Source of the DNA: Hofstenia miamia
Taxonomy: Eukaryota > Xenacoelomorpha > Acoela
DNA: 64,000 nt
Direction of reading: 5' to 3'
NCBI GenBank assembly: GCA_004352715.1
Contig: SCFE01000015.1
Coordinates: 2,227,017-2,291,016 of the forward strand
The notes beneath the pieces were generated by a model. It made no database searches. It had not been told where the DNA came from and saw only the letters and a list, made by a program, of their open reading frames with translations. The position numbers were made by a program, and so were the translations under genes. Shown one piece after another: positions 28,301 to 36,191 of this stretch. Every line of letters starts with the position of its first letter. The stretch's first letter is position 1.

Positions 28301-29122
28301 GATAAATCTTTTCTTAGAAAAAACACAGCAGTTAACAATACAACATAGACAACATACATCTAAAGTTCAAAACACATTTAGTTCGAATAAGATTTACAAT
28401 TCCAATAGAGGTTGTACACATGCTTAAATAGATGGTTAAATACCATTTTTTCAACCCGTTAGCGCCAAAATTTGTGAGTATATATTATTGAGAATAATTG
28501 AATGCGTTAGAGAATGCATACCTCAGCACTAACTTAACATTATCATCAGTAAATTACTAAAACTTAACAATTATATATTTCAAGTTTGTCTACAAAACAA
28601 TTGTTTATATACAATACAAATAATAATGCTTTAACACGTTGGCTGCCATGTGACCCGTCGGCTTGTCACACCTATTTCTATTTATGTACCGCACACATGG
28701 TATATTATTTAAATACAGTGCCGCGTGACCTGCCCGTAGGCACAGCGTAAAACAGTATACAAATAACCCAACTTAACCTAGTAATGTCATATATTACTGA
28801 AAAATTATATTCAGCAAAGATAAAATACTTAAAATACCGTTGGCACTATGGAAATAACTAATTTAATACACTGTGGCAGCCAACGTGTTAAAATGCATTG
28901 GATAGAACTGCCCTTTGCACCCGTTAACGATTCAAACTCAACGTTTTGACAAAGAAACAACTACTAATGTGCACAAAAGAATGTCCAATAAATGAATTCT
29001 ACATGTCGATGGGCATATCTAGTTATTGAATGCATACCTCGATGTGGAGCAGGAAGCACTGAATTGGAAAGTACTGCTGGATGCTGGGTTATGTCATTCG
29101 AAAAAGGTGGGCTCACTTGCAT
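3946..29122 (-). CDS. EXD3: EXD3/mut-7-like 3'-5' exonuclease, multi-exon, 3' end not found
   Basis: Fifteen coding exons were traced on the minus strand: 29038-29122 (ATG at 29122), 27906-28157, 27516-27603, 25457-25598, 22157-22372, 21297-21555, 19856-20022, 18957-19059, 14365-14603, 12502-12697, 12307-12423, 11672-11821, 11461-11630, 4178-4321, 3946-4131. Every junction used is GT-AG, phases agree throughout, and the total is 838 codons. In order the product has an acidic N-terminal tail, a helical domain, a DEDDy exonuclease domain and a Mut7-C domain. From family knowledge it should degrade RNA from the 3' end; mut-7 acts in small-RNA silencing, EXD3 is less well studied. The exon ending at 3946 stops at a clean gtaagt donor with no stop codon, so more exons follow and were not found. 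Oddities: 41- and 46-bp introns, and an in-frame TAG at 14596-14598. Confidence 0.85.
5091..5304 (-). mobile_element. Ty3/gypsy pol fragment (RNase H end)
   Basis: The minus-strand frame reads SDYKPLEVIHKKQ, then VQRLLFALTKYP, then IKYLTGKGMVLADTLS. This is the C-terminal RNase H region of Ty3/gypsy polymerases. The frame begins exactly where a cagtgacgtagc terminus begins at 5305. It continues, in family order, the fragment at 9985-10430, so both probably come from one element split by later insertions. No LTR or integrase was seen. Confidence 0.75.
5305..5345. repeat. hAT-like element terminus (CAGTGACGTAGC)
   Basis: The sequence starting cagtgacgtagcggggaa abuts the gypsy fragment. It resembles the ends of the hAT-type elements at 8889 and 35961. 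The matching right end and an 8-bp duplication of agtcagag were not found at an expected place. Confidence 0.4.
6146..6372. mobile_element. 227-bp hAT-type MITE with perfect 8-bp target duplication
   Basis: Both sides carry the octamer CCTATAAC (6138-6145 and 6373-6380). The ends are imperfect inverted repeats: aagtggcgtacgcagag on the left and taggggcgtccgcaggg as the reverse complement of the right end. No coding capacity. An 8-bp duplication and AGTGGCG-type ends are typical of hAT elements. Confidence 0.8.
7769..8820 (-). mobile_element. Tc1-like transposon relic, left end truncated
   Basis: The minus strand carries an N-terminal domain from 8581 (MGRITLEKRHEVLDFF, helix-turn-helix with SVSPTAVRHIV). 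A frameshift leads to LAHKRKRLTYCEDRY and HIFTDECLLSVGERYRKYVR (the first catalytic Asp of the DDE set), then QQDDARA (second Asp) in shifted frames near 7900. The C-terminal WPP-SPDLNP region is absent. A Tc1-type terminus lies at 8791-8820, reading gactaaaacttttgcacaag before a TA. No matching left terminus is seen, so that end is deleted. Several frameshifts make it non-functional. Confidence 0.8.
8889..9762. mobile_element. 874-bp non-autonomous hAT-type element with perfect 8-bp target duplication
   Basis: AACGCAGA flanks both sides (8881-8888 and 9763-9770). The left end is cagtggcgtcgtcaag and the right end, reverse-complemented, is cagaggcgtcgccaac, matching at most of the first 15 bases. 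The G-rich subterminal stretch at the left recurs as gtggaggggact at the right. No transposase frame is present. A hairpin (cagggccta / taggccctg, 9609-9632) lies inside. It is inserted beside the Tc1 relic and within the split gypsy element. Confidence 0.85.
9985..10430 (-). mobile_element. Ty3/gypsy pol fragment (end of RT to start of RNase H)
   Basis: From about 10360 down, the minus strand reads FLRMANLFCSFIPQWP and ITDHLRSLMKIDTQW, then after a stop ETIKEILASKPVLKHFDRYS, TLQVDSSANSLGAVLLQEGK and SQIEKELLAVVY. These are the conserved end of reverse transcriptase and start of RNase H in Ty3/gypsy elements. The reading ends where the fragment at 5091-5304 would resume, minus a short piece. 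In-frame stops show it is dead. Confidence 0.8.
11461..14603 (-). CDS. EXD3: EXD3-like exons 9-13: DEDDy 3'-5' exonuclease domain
   Basis: Exon 10 opens EKVLGLDCEW, giving motif I (Asp and Glu of DxE), followed by VALIQIAT. Exon 11 gives GYGFDSDLQML, motif II with its Asp. Exons 12 and 13 give WERRPLRPAQLQYA joined to ALDAFVLLELY, which supplies the Tyr-x3-Asp of motif III. All catalytic residues of a DEDDy nuclease are therefore present. The codon joining exons 12 and 13 is split by a 41-bp intron (11631-11671), so retaining it would destroy motif III. Exon 9 supplies the linker (IDKVAVISSFSALKM) before the domain and ends at a gtaagt donor. Its best acceptor (tttcag before 14603) is phase-compatible with exon 8 but puts a TAG in frame at 14596-14598. 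The intron between exons 9 and 10 carries a Tc1-like relic. Confidence 0.85.
13440..14200 (+). mobile_element. Highly decayed Tc1-like transposase relic
   Basis: The plus strand contains, across several frames, a stretch reading MLDYQTMQQVLFSDQMHLPL. It resembles the tryptophan-rich lead-in and FSDE motif of Tc1-like transposases. Near 14020 a weaker WLAENNINIM segment resembles the region before the last catalytic residue. No terminal repeats were recognised. It lies within the EXD3 intron between exons 9 and 10. Confidence 0.45.
14753..14770. repeat. Perfect 18-bp palindrome containing two octamer motifs
   Basis: catgcaaatatttgcatg is a perfect palindrome. It holds ATGCAAAT in both orientations back to back, a form that POU-domain factors can bind. 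It lies in the EXD3 intron just upstream of exon 9. Chance is a real possibility in AT-rich DNA. Confidence 0.5.
16217..16222 (-). promoter_or_regulatory. Poly(A) signal AATAAA for the ORF at 16236-16850
   Basis: On the minus strand AATAAA begins about 13 bases after the ORF stop codon, an unusually tight but plausible spacing. The next bases are AT-rich. Confidence 0.5.
16236..16850 (-). CDS. Unrecognised 204-residue protein nested in an EXD3 intron
   Basis: The first ATG of an open frame starting near 16898 is at 16850. The frame then runs 204 codons to a TAA, far longer than expected by chance here. I do not recognise the family. The N terminus is hydrophobic (MLIFPPLIIEAFNYF) and is followed by a basic patch, a serine-rich middle (LSPNSRRACLSLSSEIEL, LYLSSPTKDV) and acidic stretches. 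The last 70 residues (from about VDDLMCEYIKMRDINRSLKN to LGEEIYSRLDA) look like a coiled coil. An AATAAA follows the stop. A possible acceptor (gtcaatag, about 16899) would extend the frame upstream. It lies on the same strand as EXD3 between exons 8 and 9, so it is either a nested gene or an alternative 3' terminal exon. Confidence 0.6.
   Translation of the reverse strand: MLIFPPLIIEAFNYFKQRTKTKSSSNRTLSPNSRRACLSLSSEIELHSLDDITLTGEEGYVNLTSRNFEKLPTNDLYLSSPTKDVNKSFDGMKNLLDNNSFNSCDDGYSTMHLEDSDISKANISETWKSAKIKTVDDLMCEYIKMRDINRSLKNELNDIKKAVYNVTSMLNTLFSTTSQSYDSLSGLEGRLLQLGEEIYSRLDA
16880..16955. repeat. Inverted repeat upstream of the nested ORF
   Basis: gaaatggtatc at 16880-16890 pairs exactly with gataccatttc at 16945-16955, with partly matching gtcga next to each arm. 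It could form a hairpin at the 5' edge of the 16.2-16.9 kb ORF. Confidence 0.5.
16960..18950. other. EXD3 intron sequence with no recognised feature
   Basis: Both strands were read. There are short open frames only (65-75 codons) with no family resemblance, and no terminal repeats were seen. It is AT-rich intron between exon 8 and the nested ORF. Confidence 0.5.
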
Positions 29123-29123
29123 G
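18957..29123 (-). CDS. EXD3: EXD3-like exons 1-8: N-terminal tail and helical domain
   Basis: Exon 1 starts MQVSPPFSNDITQ, with ATG one base after a tttcag acceptor, so any 5' UTR is on an upstream exon or a trans-spliced leader. Exon 2 is acidic and serine-rich (about 83 residues) and ends in a basic stretch. Exons 4-8 read as alpha-helical repeats. Exon 5 contains LFCLQESTSDVVIPVV and exon 6 contains IPLIVQSKVNVLEFY; both match in order and spacing the helical N-terminal half of vertebrate EXD3 as I remember it. Exon 8 ends at 18957 in phase 1 (AACG before gtaact). Intron 4 carries an N gap flanked by TA repeats (25199-25306). Introns 1-8 hold a piggyBac-type MITE, a hAT relic, an internally deleted mariner and the nested ORF at 16.2-16.9 kb. 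Confidence 0.8.
19300..19331. repeat. Solitary hAT-like terminus
   Basis: The reverse complement begins cagaggcgtagccggctc, resembling the ends of the hAT-type elements at 8889 and 9762. No partner end or target duplication was found nearby. Confidence 0.35.
21577..21640. repeat. Tandem 30-bp direct repeat next to a splice acceptor
   Basis: Two identical copies, each starting aaaacaaaaaaatcgttagc and ending atttatgata, at 21577-21606 and 21611-21640 (period 34). They lie 22 bp upstream of EXD3 exon 6 in the sense of transcription. Confidence 0.8.
23640..24140 (+). mobile_element. Mariner-like relic with internal deletion
   Basis: The ORF at 23841-24041 reads VRELSRKYDVTKDTMWRILK and later WFPHELTDVQKEAM, the end of the mariner N-terminal DNA-binding region. 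Immediately after its stop the frame reads IEQSLYSPDANLCDRLIFP, the C-terminal YSPDLAPCDFFLFP region of mariner transposases. The central catalytic portion between them is missing. It is therefore an internally deleted, non-autonomous copy. No terminal repeats were recognised. Confidence 0.65.
25199..25306. other. Assembly gap (108 N) in a TA microsatellite
   Basis: Both sides are pure TA repeat (about 25190-25198 and 25307-25337), so the gap reflects a repeat the assembler could not cross. It lies within EXD3 intron 4. Confidence 0.9.
26430..26600 (+). mobile_element. hAT transposase C-terminal relic
   Basis: A short plus-strand frame near 26500-26570 reads ILASSLSNAAVERMFLVAGK. It resembles the dimerisation region at the end of hAT transposases (SN-A-VERVFS pattern). 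The surrounding frames are broken and no ends were found. Confidence 0.4.
28631..28891. mobile_element. piggyBac-type MITE flanked by TTAA
   Basis: An 18-bp perfect terminal inverted repeat (ttaacacgttggctgcca) begins at 28631 and, reverse-complemented, ends at 28891. TTAA is present at both boundaries, the target duplication of piggyBac elements. The inside (261 bp total) is non-coding and has looser internal symmetry (gtgacccgtcgg / gcgtgacctgcccg). It lies in EXD3 intron 1. Confidence 0.85.
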
Positions 29124-30159
29124 CTGAAACGATTAAAAAAATAAAAATTTTACAAGTATATGTATAAGTATAAAAGACCATTCAGAACCTATTTATGTAC
29201 ATCTATAACTATAATATGTGTTGCTTATGAACTCGGAAATTGCGTAACTGACTTTTTTGAAAATTGGTATGGAATTCCGCAGCAACTGAGATGGACATTG
29301 GTTGGCAGTTACTTCAAGTAAAATAAAAGGCCACAATTCTATCCATGTACAAATATAAAGAGGAATATTATGAAGCTATCATTAATTAAAGCTTAATGAT
29401 CTATTAAAACAAATACTTTGACATCACAGGTACGGAACAAGCATTATAAGATGATAAAAGTAATCAGTAATATAATAGAGAGTACAGAAAAAATTCAGTT
29501 AAATTGAAATTGAATAATTGTAAAGATAGTTAGGGGTCAGCCCATGACTCTATTTTGTTGTGAACGTATGCAATTGCATTCTGGATCCTAAGCTGCCTTC
29601 GTTACTTCGACATACTGTTCTAATGGGGAATTTCGCCTAAATTTCAAAACTAGCACAAAAATGCTTGAATGTTTAAAAATCAATTGAAAATGGCATTAGC
29701 ATAAACTAGATCTTAAATACTGACAATTATTAAGCTACCCAGCATTTAATTTCCAAAATTACGACGGTTAAGTGAAGTAATCCCAACATTTTCGAGAACA
29801 TGGCAAATATTAAATTGCAAATTATTGTAAAATCAGTAATGGTTTTTGGGTTTAGCAGTCCGAAGTTGGGTCTTGACCTGTTTACTACTAATAAATGATC
29901 TCCACCTACTGATCCTAATATTTAATAAATAGGGCCGCGATTTGAAATACTAACCTAAGATTACCTAAATTTGCCTAATTTGGTGAAATAACGTAAAACT
30001 ACCTAAGCTGCCTCAATTGTTAAATTGTAAAATTAAAAAGAGGCATCTGCTGCAATTTGTGGCTACAGATACATAGGTCACCGAAATTCAGTGTTTACTC
30101 TAGACAACTCGAAGCGGCATGTTGACTTGCAATAATTAGACGAAGCCAAGTAGAGTAAA

Positions 30160-30352
30160 GGGGGTGATACACGGTCAAACTTGTGTGTCAAACTTAATTA
30201 CATAATTGCTCGGCACACAAATCCACGATAAGTTTGAACGTGTATCACCCCTTCAAACCTGTCGTCCAACCTGATTTAAGGGGTCTAATCGCTTTTGATT
30301 TTTCCAGTCATACAAGTGTGCCGTGTGATTAAGCTTGACAGTGTATCACCCC
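30160..30352. mobile_element. MITE-like repeat with three copies of one terminus
   Basis: The arm gggggtgatacacggtcaaa starts at 30160. A nearly identical reverse complement ends at about 30252, and a second such reverse arm ends at about 30352. The block gtgtatcaccccttcaaac is repeated with about 100-bp spacing. It is either one element with a duplicated right end or two nested elements. Non-coding. Confidence 0.7.
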
Positions 30353-31080
30353 TTCAAACAAGTGTGCCACACTTTCTCTCGCTATCGTGCAGTAAATAAA
30401 ATTAATTACCATTTTTTTTCGTAAAGCAGTGGGAAAACTCACGATGCATTATACAAATGTTGACAGAGAACATGGTTGCATTCATAGAGCTTTATAAATA
30501 GTTCTTGTTAATGAAAAGCTCCTCTTTTAAAAATAGGAACAAGCGCATGCGTGAAGAGGCATAAATAGTTTTATTTCTAGATTTAATATGTATGAAAATA
30601 GCATCAATTTATTGTTTTGTTTACTTCTGTAACTTATATCACAGAATTGTTTAAAATCCATTCTCATAATACATTTATAAGTTGTTTCAACTAACTATAG
30701 CACTAATATAGGAAATAAAGGAAATCACTTTAAATATAAAGATCACAATTTTTTTACAGATTGCATAACAAACAAAAGGAATTCTATTTGCCAATTATTG
30801 ATGTTAAATAATGATAGGGCAATGAATAACACGAGATGTGCAACCTGTGGTGAAAAAACTTTAGGTGGCAACAATTTGCTGTTTTTATATAAGACTATCA
30901 TGGTCAAAATATCTCTGATCATGTAAATTCACAAACCTTTTAAAAATTAGAACTGTGTGTATTACCACAGCAAACTTAATTTAAGTTAGCTCAATATTTT
31001 TGTAAGTGACCGCAATATCTTTTACCATGACTGTACAATTATACGCTTCGCTCTATCCTTTATTTAGAAGAATTAAAGTA

Positions 31081-31110
31081 GCGTACACACTTACAACTTT
31101 GCGCGCAACT
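31081..31110. repeat. Solitary terminus of the 33467 MITE family
   Basis: gcgtacacacttacaacttt followed by gcgcgcaact matches the arms of the short inverted repeat at 33467-33543. A third relative lies near 31820 (acacacttacaactttgtgc). Confidence 0.6.
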
Positions 31111-31376
31111 TGTAGGTAATTATAAACTTCACAGCAAAAATATTTGCGTACACACTCAGGGATCGGAAAAATTGAATTGGAGTGCACCCAATCAATTAGC
31201 AGGCTATCCAATTAATTATTTACAATTGGCAGCATCGCCAATCAATTAATTGCAATTAATTGGTTTCATTCTAAGTGATTATGTAAAATGAAATATATTA
31301 TAATTCACTGACCAAACGTTTTTTAAACAAACACATGAACCCTTTTTTAAAAACAAAAATTTTACAAAATAATAAT

Positions 31377-31607
31377 TCAACAAAAACATGACATGATTAA
31401 ACAAAAAAGTGGATTTATCCCACAAAAAGGAATTAACTTTAGAAAAAGCTGATGCTCCAAATTCATTGGAAGAATTCTCTGTCTTAAGTCAGTAAAACAA
31501 AAACCTGCTGAGCTGATAAAGTGCTCAGCCAAGTTAGACGAAGGACATATGAATCTATAATCAGCATAGTCAGAATTTGGTGACACTGCCTTTCGCTTTT
31601 TCAACAC
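31377..31607 (-). mobile_element. hAT (Buster/ZBED-like) transposase C-terminal fragment
   Basis: The frame reads RFICPSSNLAEHFISSAGF, then FTDLRQRILPMNLEHQLFL. This follows the hAT dimerisation pattern FI-PTSN-ERLFSKAG...R..L.P..LE..LFL. Only the last 60 or so residues are present, in one open frame. No N-terminal part or inverted repeats were identified. Confidence 0.65.
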
Positions 31608-31688
31608 AAAACAAACAATGAGTCAACGAACGAGTATATATTACACAGTGCACGTTGAAACCACGTTATATATATATATATATATATA

Positions 31689-31774
31689 NNNNNNNNNNNN
31701 NNNNNNNNNNNNNNNNNNNNNNNNNNNNNNNNNNNNNNNNNNNNNNNNNNNNNNNNNNNNNNNNNNNNNNNNNN
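31689..31774. other. Assembly gap (86 N), probably an unmerged overlap
   Basis: aaccacgtta followed by a TA run occurs on both sides (just before 31669 and from 31775), so the two contig ends probably overlap in one microsatellite. Confidence 0.8.
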
Positions 31775-31781
31775 AACCACG

Positions 31782-31819
<38 letters not shown>

Positions 31820-31907
31820 AACACACTTACAACTTTGTGCACAACATTTTGGTTGAATTATATTTATTGCCATTTTTAAAAATTAAATCTACCAGTAAAA
31901 TGCACTA

Positions 31908-33299
31908 CAGTATTTCCTCGCTATTCGTGGGGGCTACGGTCTTTACTCCCCTGCGAATATTGGATGCAGACTTTTAAACGTCTATGTATGTGATTATATA
32001 CGGTACTTAATACTTCCCAAACACTTTCTAGAGACACTCTTACTCATTAATGGTTAAACTAAGTTTAGGGAAATTTTGTTACTCAAAGAAAAACTAGAAT
32101 AGGATTCCGAGCTCAAATCAAATGGGAAGAACCTGATATTTTGTGACTTTTCCACATGTTTTAAGTAATTTTAGTCTGCACAAGAAGGGAGCTATCCTAA
32201 CTTTGCATATTTAGATTAAAAAAAAACATTAATAGTCTCAGTTAGGGGGTAACTTTGTTACCCCAAAAGAAATTAATTTAAAACTCTTGCTTCAGGATGA
32301 TTGCTAGATTGTTATAGTAATGTTATGCTTGAAAAACCCTAATGCTATGATTTCATGAAAATTTTATTACTATTCATTTAGCTTGTACTAAAAAAGCATC
32401 TATATATTGTGCAATTCTAACTCTTTTTAGTTTTTGCAGGATATGATTTTTTTGCATATTTTAGTTGCTATGTAAAGAAAATAATCTGCTAAAAAACGCT
32501 ATATCAATTTTAAGACTTCAGGAATTTGAAATTAATATATATTAGAATTCAGGAGCTAGATAACATTGAAAATCAGAATGAAACCCTAAATATAGATGAG
32601 GTTTCGCAATTTTGCAGAAAATATTGATGTAACAGTGAGTGACTTAGGAGAAAAAATTTTAAACCTTCAAAGTTCTTCTAGCTATTAGAAGAGGAAGTGC
32701 AATTTTGTTCCTTAAGCAGATTTTGGACTTAAAATTCCAATAAATTAAACAACCCAGTGGGAAGAGAGCCATCTCGAAACATTCATACTAATTTTGGCGT
32801 ACCAAATCATATACAGGTTCAAAAACCATCTTATTCTATAAATATATTTATGGATAAAATTTTAGAGGACTGTTTTCGGTATACAAAATTGCAAACTCGC
32901 CAGAATTTAGCGGGACTGATTCATTTAGAGATGTATTCTATTCATTGGAAGCAAGTAGATAGACCTAAGCTTGAAGCATATATTTGATTATATATAGTAG
33001 CTGGAGTTCATAAGTACATGATTGCAGTTTAGAAAAACGAGATTCGCCAATCTTTTGGGTTACCAGGATGAAGAAACTATGTGTATTAATGAAGTGAATT
33101 TGTACTGCAACAATATTTTAATCAAAAAGGAATGTATGTACAGGAGGACAGTAACACCGCATAGCATAGTGACCCATAATCTATTACTGTAACGTAAAGC
33201 CATTTTTTATGCGTACAACACATGTGTCAGGGTTAAGAGCCTAACCCGCGATTATGCGGGGCCGCAAATGGGGAATCGCGAATAGGTCCGGGTATTTTG
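31908..33299. mobile_element. Possible pogo/Tigger-like non-autonomous element
   Basis: The left end reads cagtatttcctcgctattcg then tgggggctacgg, with the look of Tigger/pogo termini. The reverse complement of 33240-33299 reads caaaatacccggacctattc then gcgattcccc, similar in part. Both ends adjoin TA (31906-31907, 33300-33301). The interior shows no pogo transposase. The pairing of the two ends is uncertain. Confidence 0.4.
32757..33000 (+). pseudogene. Possible piggyBac transposase N-terminal relic
   Basis: A 76-codon frame reads INIFMDKILEDCFRYTKLQT and ends HWKQVDRPKLEAYI before a stop. It loosely resembles the start of the PGBD transposase domain, where a ..TN.Y.. helix is followed by W-x-x-x-x-x-x-E-L/I. 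Evidence is weak. Confidence 0.3.
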
Positions 33300-33466
33300 T
33301 ACAACCAACACAATTAAGCAGTCTGAAGAAAGAAGACCTCGTTTTGAAAAGATTTTGCGTAATTTTAATCATTTATGTAAATAATAATGAGCGGTTAAAT
33401 TCTTTCTCTGGGAGAAATGACAAAATCGTAATATATGAATTAAAAGTTCACATCAAAGTTGCAATC

Positions 33467-33543
33467 GCGTACACACTTACAACTTTTGTTGTGCGCCTAA
33501 TTAAATCGCGAAAGGTTGCGCGCAAAGTTTTAAGTGTGTATGC
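33467..33543. mobile_element. 77-bp inverted-repeat MITE
   Basis: The left arm gcgtacacacttacaacttt pairs with the reverse complement of the right arm, gcatacacacttaaaacttt. The whole unit is nearly all stem. Related single termini occur at 31081 and 31820. Confidence 0.7.
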
Positions 33544-34699
33544 TACTTAAATCAATGAATATCCTTTCTGTAATAATTATGTATATAGTTCTCGTAGTAA
33601 TGTAAGTACAGATATATACGGATTTATAAAAATGGTATAACTCAGAGATGGAAATGAGCCGAAAACTTAGGCCTAAGCGTGCAAATTCGGCCAATTTTTA
33701 TGATATTGCATATTGCTAAAAATTTGCTTCTAAATTTTCGGTTTGCTAACCAACATTGTGTAAAAAATTTCTAATAAAATCTGTTCACTGAAATTGAAAA
33801 AAAGTTCGAATAGTTCAAGATCTTAATGTAAAATTTCAGTTATATTTTTCAAAATATTGTTTATAAATTCTATAGCATTTATTTGCGTTTGCTGTTGATG
33901 AAATCAGTTTTTTTGAAATTCGCAAGCTTTCCCCGTTTTTTGTACATAGTAGAATATATCAATGAAAACAACAAAATTTTTTCCAAAAGTATTAAATTAG
34001 TTTTAGTTGAAATCGGGTTACATCTGCAATGCTAAACTCAGAAAGTATGAATTATTAAACTATATTTTTCTAATATAATATTATTTTTAATGTATATATT
34101 AATTTTGAAATTAATTTATCTTTAATTTATACTTAAATTAAATAAGTAAATCATGTTAAACCAACATATTTGTTTTAGTTAATGAATGCATATGTACATG
34201 TAACACCCTGACTATTTTTTGTTTCGATATATCAACGAGTAATTTTGCTTATATGACGTACAGATTATTGACAACTGATATGGAGTTTCCAAGAGGACAT
34301 GTAAAAATTTAAAGAAGCATGTAGTTAAATTTAGGCATCATATTAACCCATATGGAACAATAGGGAACACATCTATGACTGCTGATTGCGCAATTGCATG
34401 AAACGCAGTATTACAACCACAACAGACTTGAACAGCATGCATAAAGATTATGACGTGGAAAGGGCGTACATCTGGAAAGCGGCTCTCACATACCTCACCT
34501 ACATGCGTTTTATGTGAATGAAACAACCAATCATGGACTAGTAAAAAATATATCAACTGTTTGGCATCAATTGGGAAATCTGAAGGAAGTAGTTCAGTGT
34601 ATTCAATTTCCTAAGATCATGGTATGCTTCTGTATGAACCAGGCTGCTTACACATAGGGGAAAGGAGCATAAATTGAGTAAAGCAAACATACTTATAAA

Positions 34700-35000
34700 A
34701 AATATTTAATCAAACAAGAGAATGATTTGGTTGAACCTTCATGCAAAATAGTATGCCTCTTTACATTGTCAAGATGATCAAAGAATGCCTTTACTGAGAG
34801 CATGTCCCAATGCTGCATTTGCCTACCTCAACATTAACCCCATTAAAACACTGGGAATGTTTAGTTTTGTCTCCGAATCCAAATCAGAATGAACAAATCA
34901 AGCTTAATTTCAGCATTAATTTATTTGGAGTACACAGGCGGAACGGTAATCAATTCCTGCAAGTGATTGATTGCTTCAATAAAAAAATGTGCTGAAGCTT
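34700..35000 (+). pseudogene. Possible Tc1-like transposase C-terminal relic
   Basis: Consecutive shifted frames read MQNSMPLYIVKMIKECL (compare QDNAP-H---V--WL) and then HVPMLHLPTSTLTPLKHWEC (compare WPA-SPDLNPIEHLW). Spacing fits a Tc1 C-terminal half but every catalytic residue is lost. Upstream sequence from 34300 may belong to it. Confidence 0.35.
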
Positions 35001-35960
35001 TAGTGGCATCAAAGAATGGACATAGTGAATTTTGGGAACATTAGTATTTTTAATCTTGCTCGGCATGATGGGTTGATTACCTTACTTAATATTTTATCTT
35101 ACTTATATTAACAAAAAATGAAAAATTCGCGTAAAACATTCAGTAATAGGTCAAGCCCAAGATAATTCTTTTGGGCCTACGGGACATTTTTCAAAAAGGT
35201 TAATGCGTGGACATTCAATATTCATCGCATTGGTAAGGAAATTTCTCCCATGTATTATGCTATTACAAGGCTACATCCATTGATACTATAGTTATATCTC
35301 AAAATCGTAACTTATATCCAAGAATTTCCTCACCAAAATTCCGTGATGCGCGGGACCAGAAGAAAATATTAAAAATTTGCATGTCATTCATTTTCAGTGT
35401 TCTCTGAACTGCAATTTTTTTTACTATTTCATTCTAATGTTATCTTCTTCAATACATCTTAAAACGATAAATATTTTTTTCTCTAAAAATGGACTTTTCT
35501 CGAAATTATGTTTTGGATAAAGGGGTCCATATGGGTGACGCGCGGGACGTTAATTATGTAGGAATATCGGTGGTCAGCAATCAGTTATAAAGGCCGTTAG
35601 TTATAAAATAGTATGGCAGCGGCCTTGTTTTTGTTACATGTCAAATAGCTACCGTTTTGCAATTGAATATATTAACTCAAAAAAGGGAAATATATTATTA
35701 GTTACAACTGGCTTTTTGTACGCAAAGCAAATAAACGAAGTGGTTAATATTATTTTAATTTGCTATAAATAATTCTGCATCTTTAATTTATAGGTACGAA
35801 ATATTACAATTATAAAATTAATATATTAAATTAAGAACCATACTATAGGCGTTTAGATAATATATCGTTTATACCTATCTGATTTTTCATAATATGAGGC
35901 GACATAAACTTGGACGTGACCAATAATATGTTAAGGACTAAATTTGCAGTAACTATGAAC

Positions 35961-36183
35961 AGAAGCGCGTTTAGGATTTTTAAACCGGGGAGGGGCTGAC
36001 ACCCATTATTACAGAAAAAATATTGTAAAAAAAGTTTTTGAACAAAAGTAGATTTACACAAAATGCAATCGTTAGTTTAATTGTTTTTAGCAGTAAATCG
36101 ATTGATTACATCTTGAATTAAAGTGAACTATTTTCAATTTTGAGGAAAAGAGGCGGTCACCCCTGCCCCTAAACGCGCCACTG
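35961..36183. mobile_element. 223-bp hAT-type MITE with near-perfect 8-bp target duplication
   Basis: The left end agaagcgcgtttagg and the reverse-complemented right end cagtggcgcgtttagg match well. The flanks are ctatgaac (35953-35960) and atatgaac (36184-36191), 7 of 8 identical. The left end seems to have lost its first C. Non-coding. Confidence 0.7.
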
Positions 36184-36191
36184 ATATGAAC

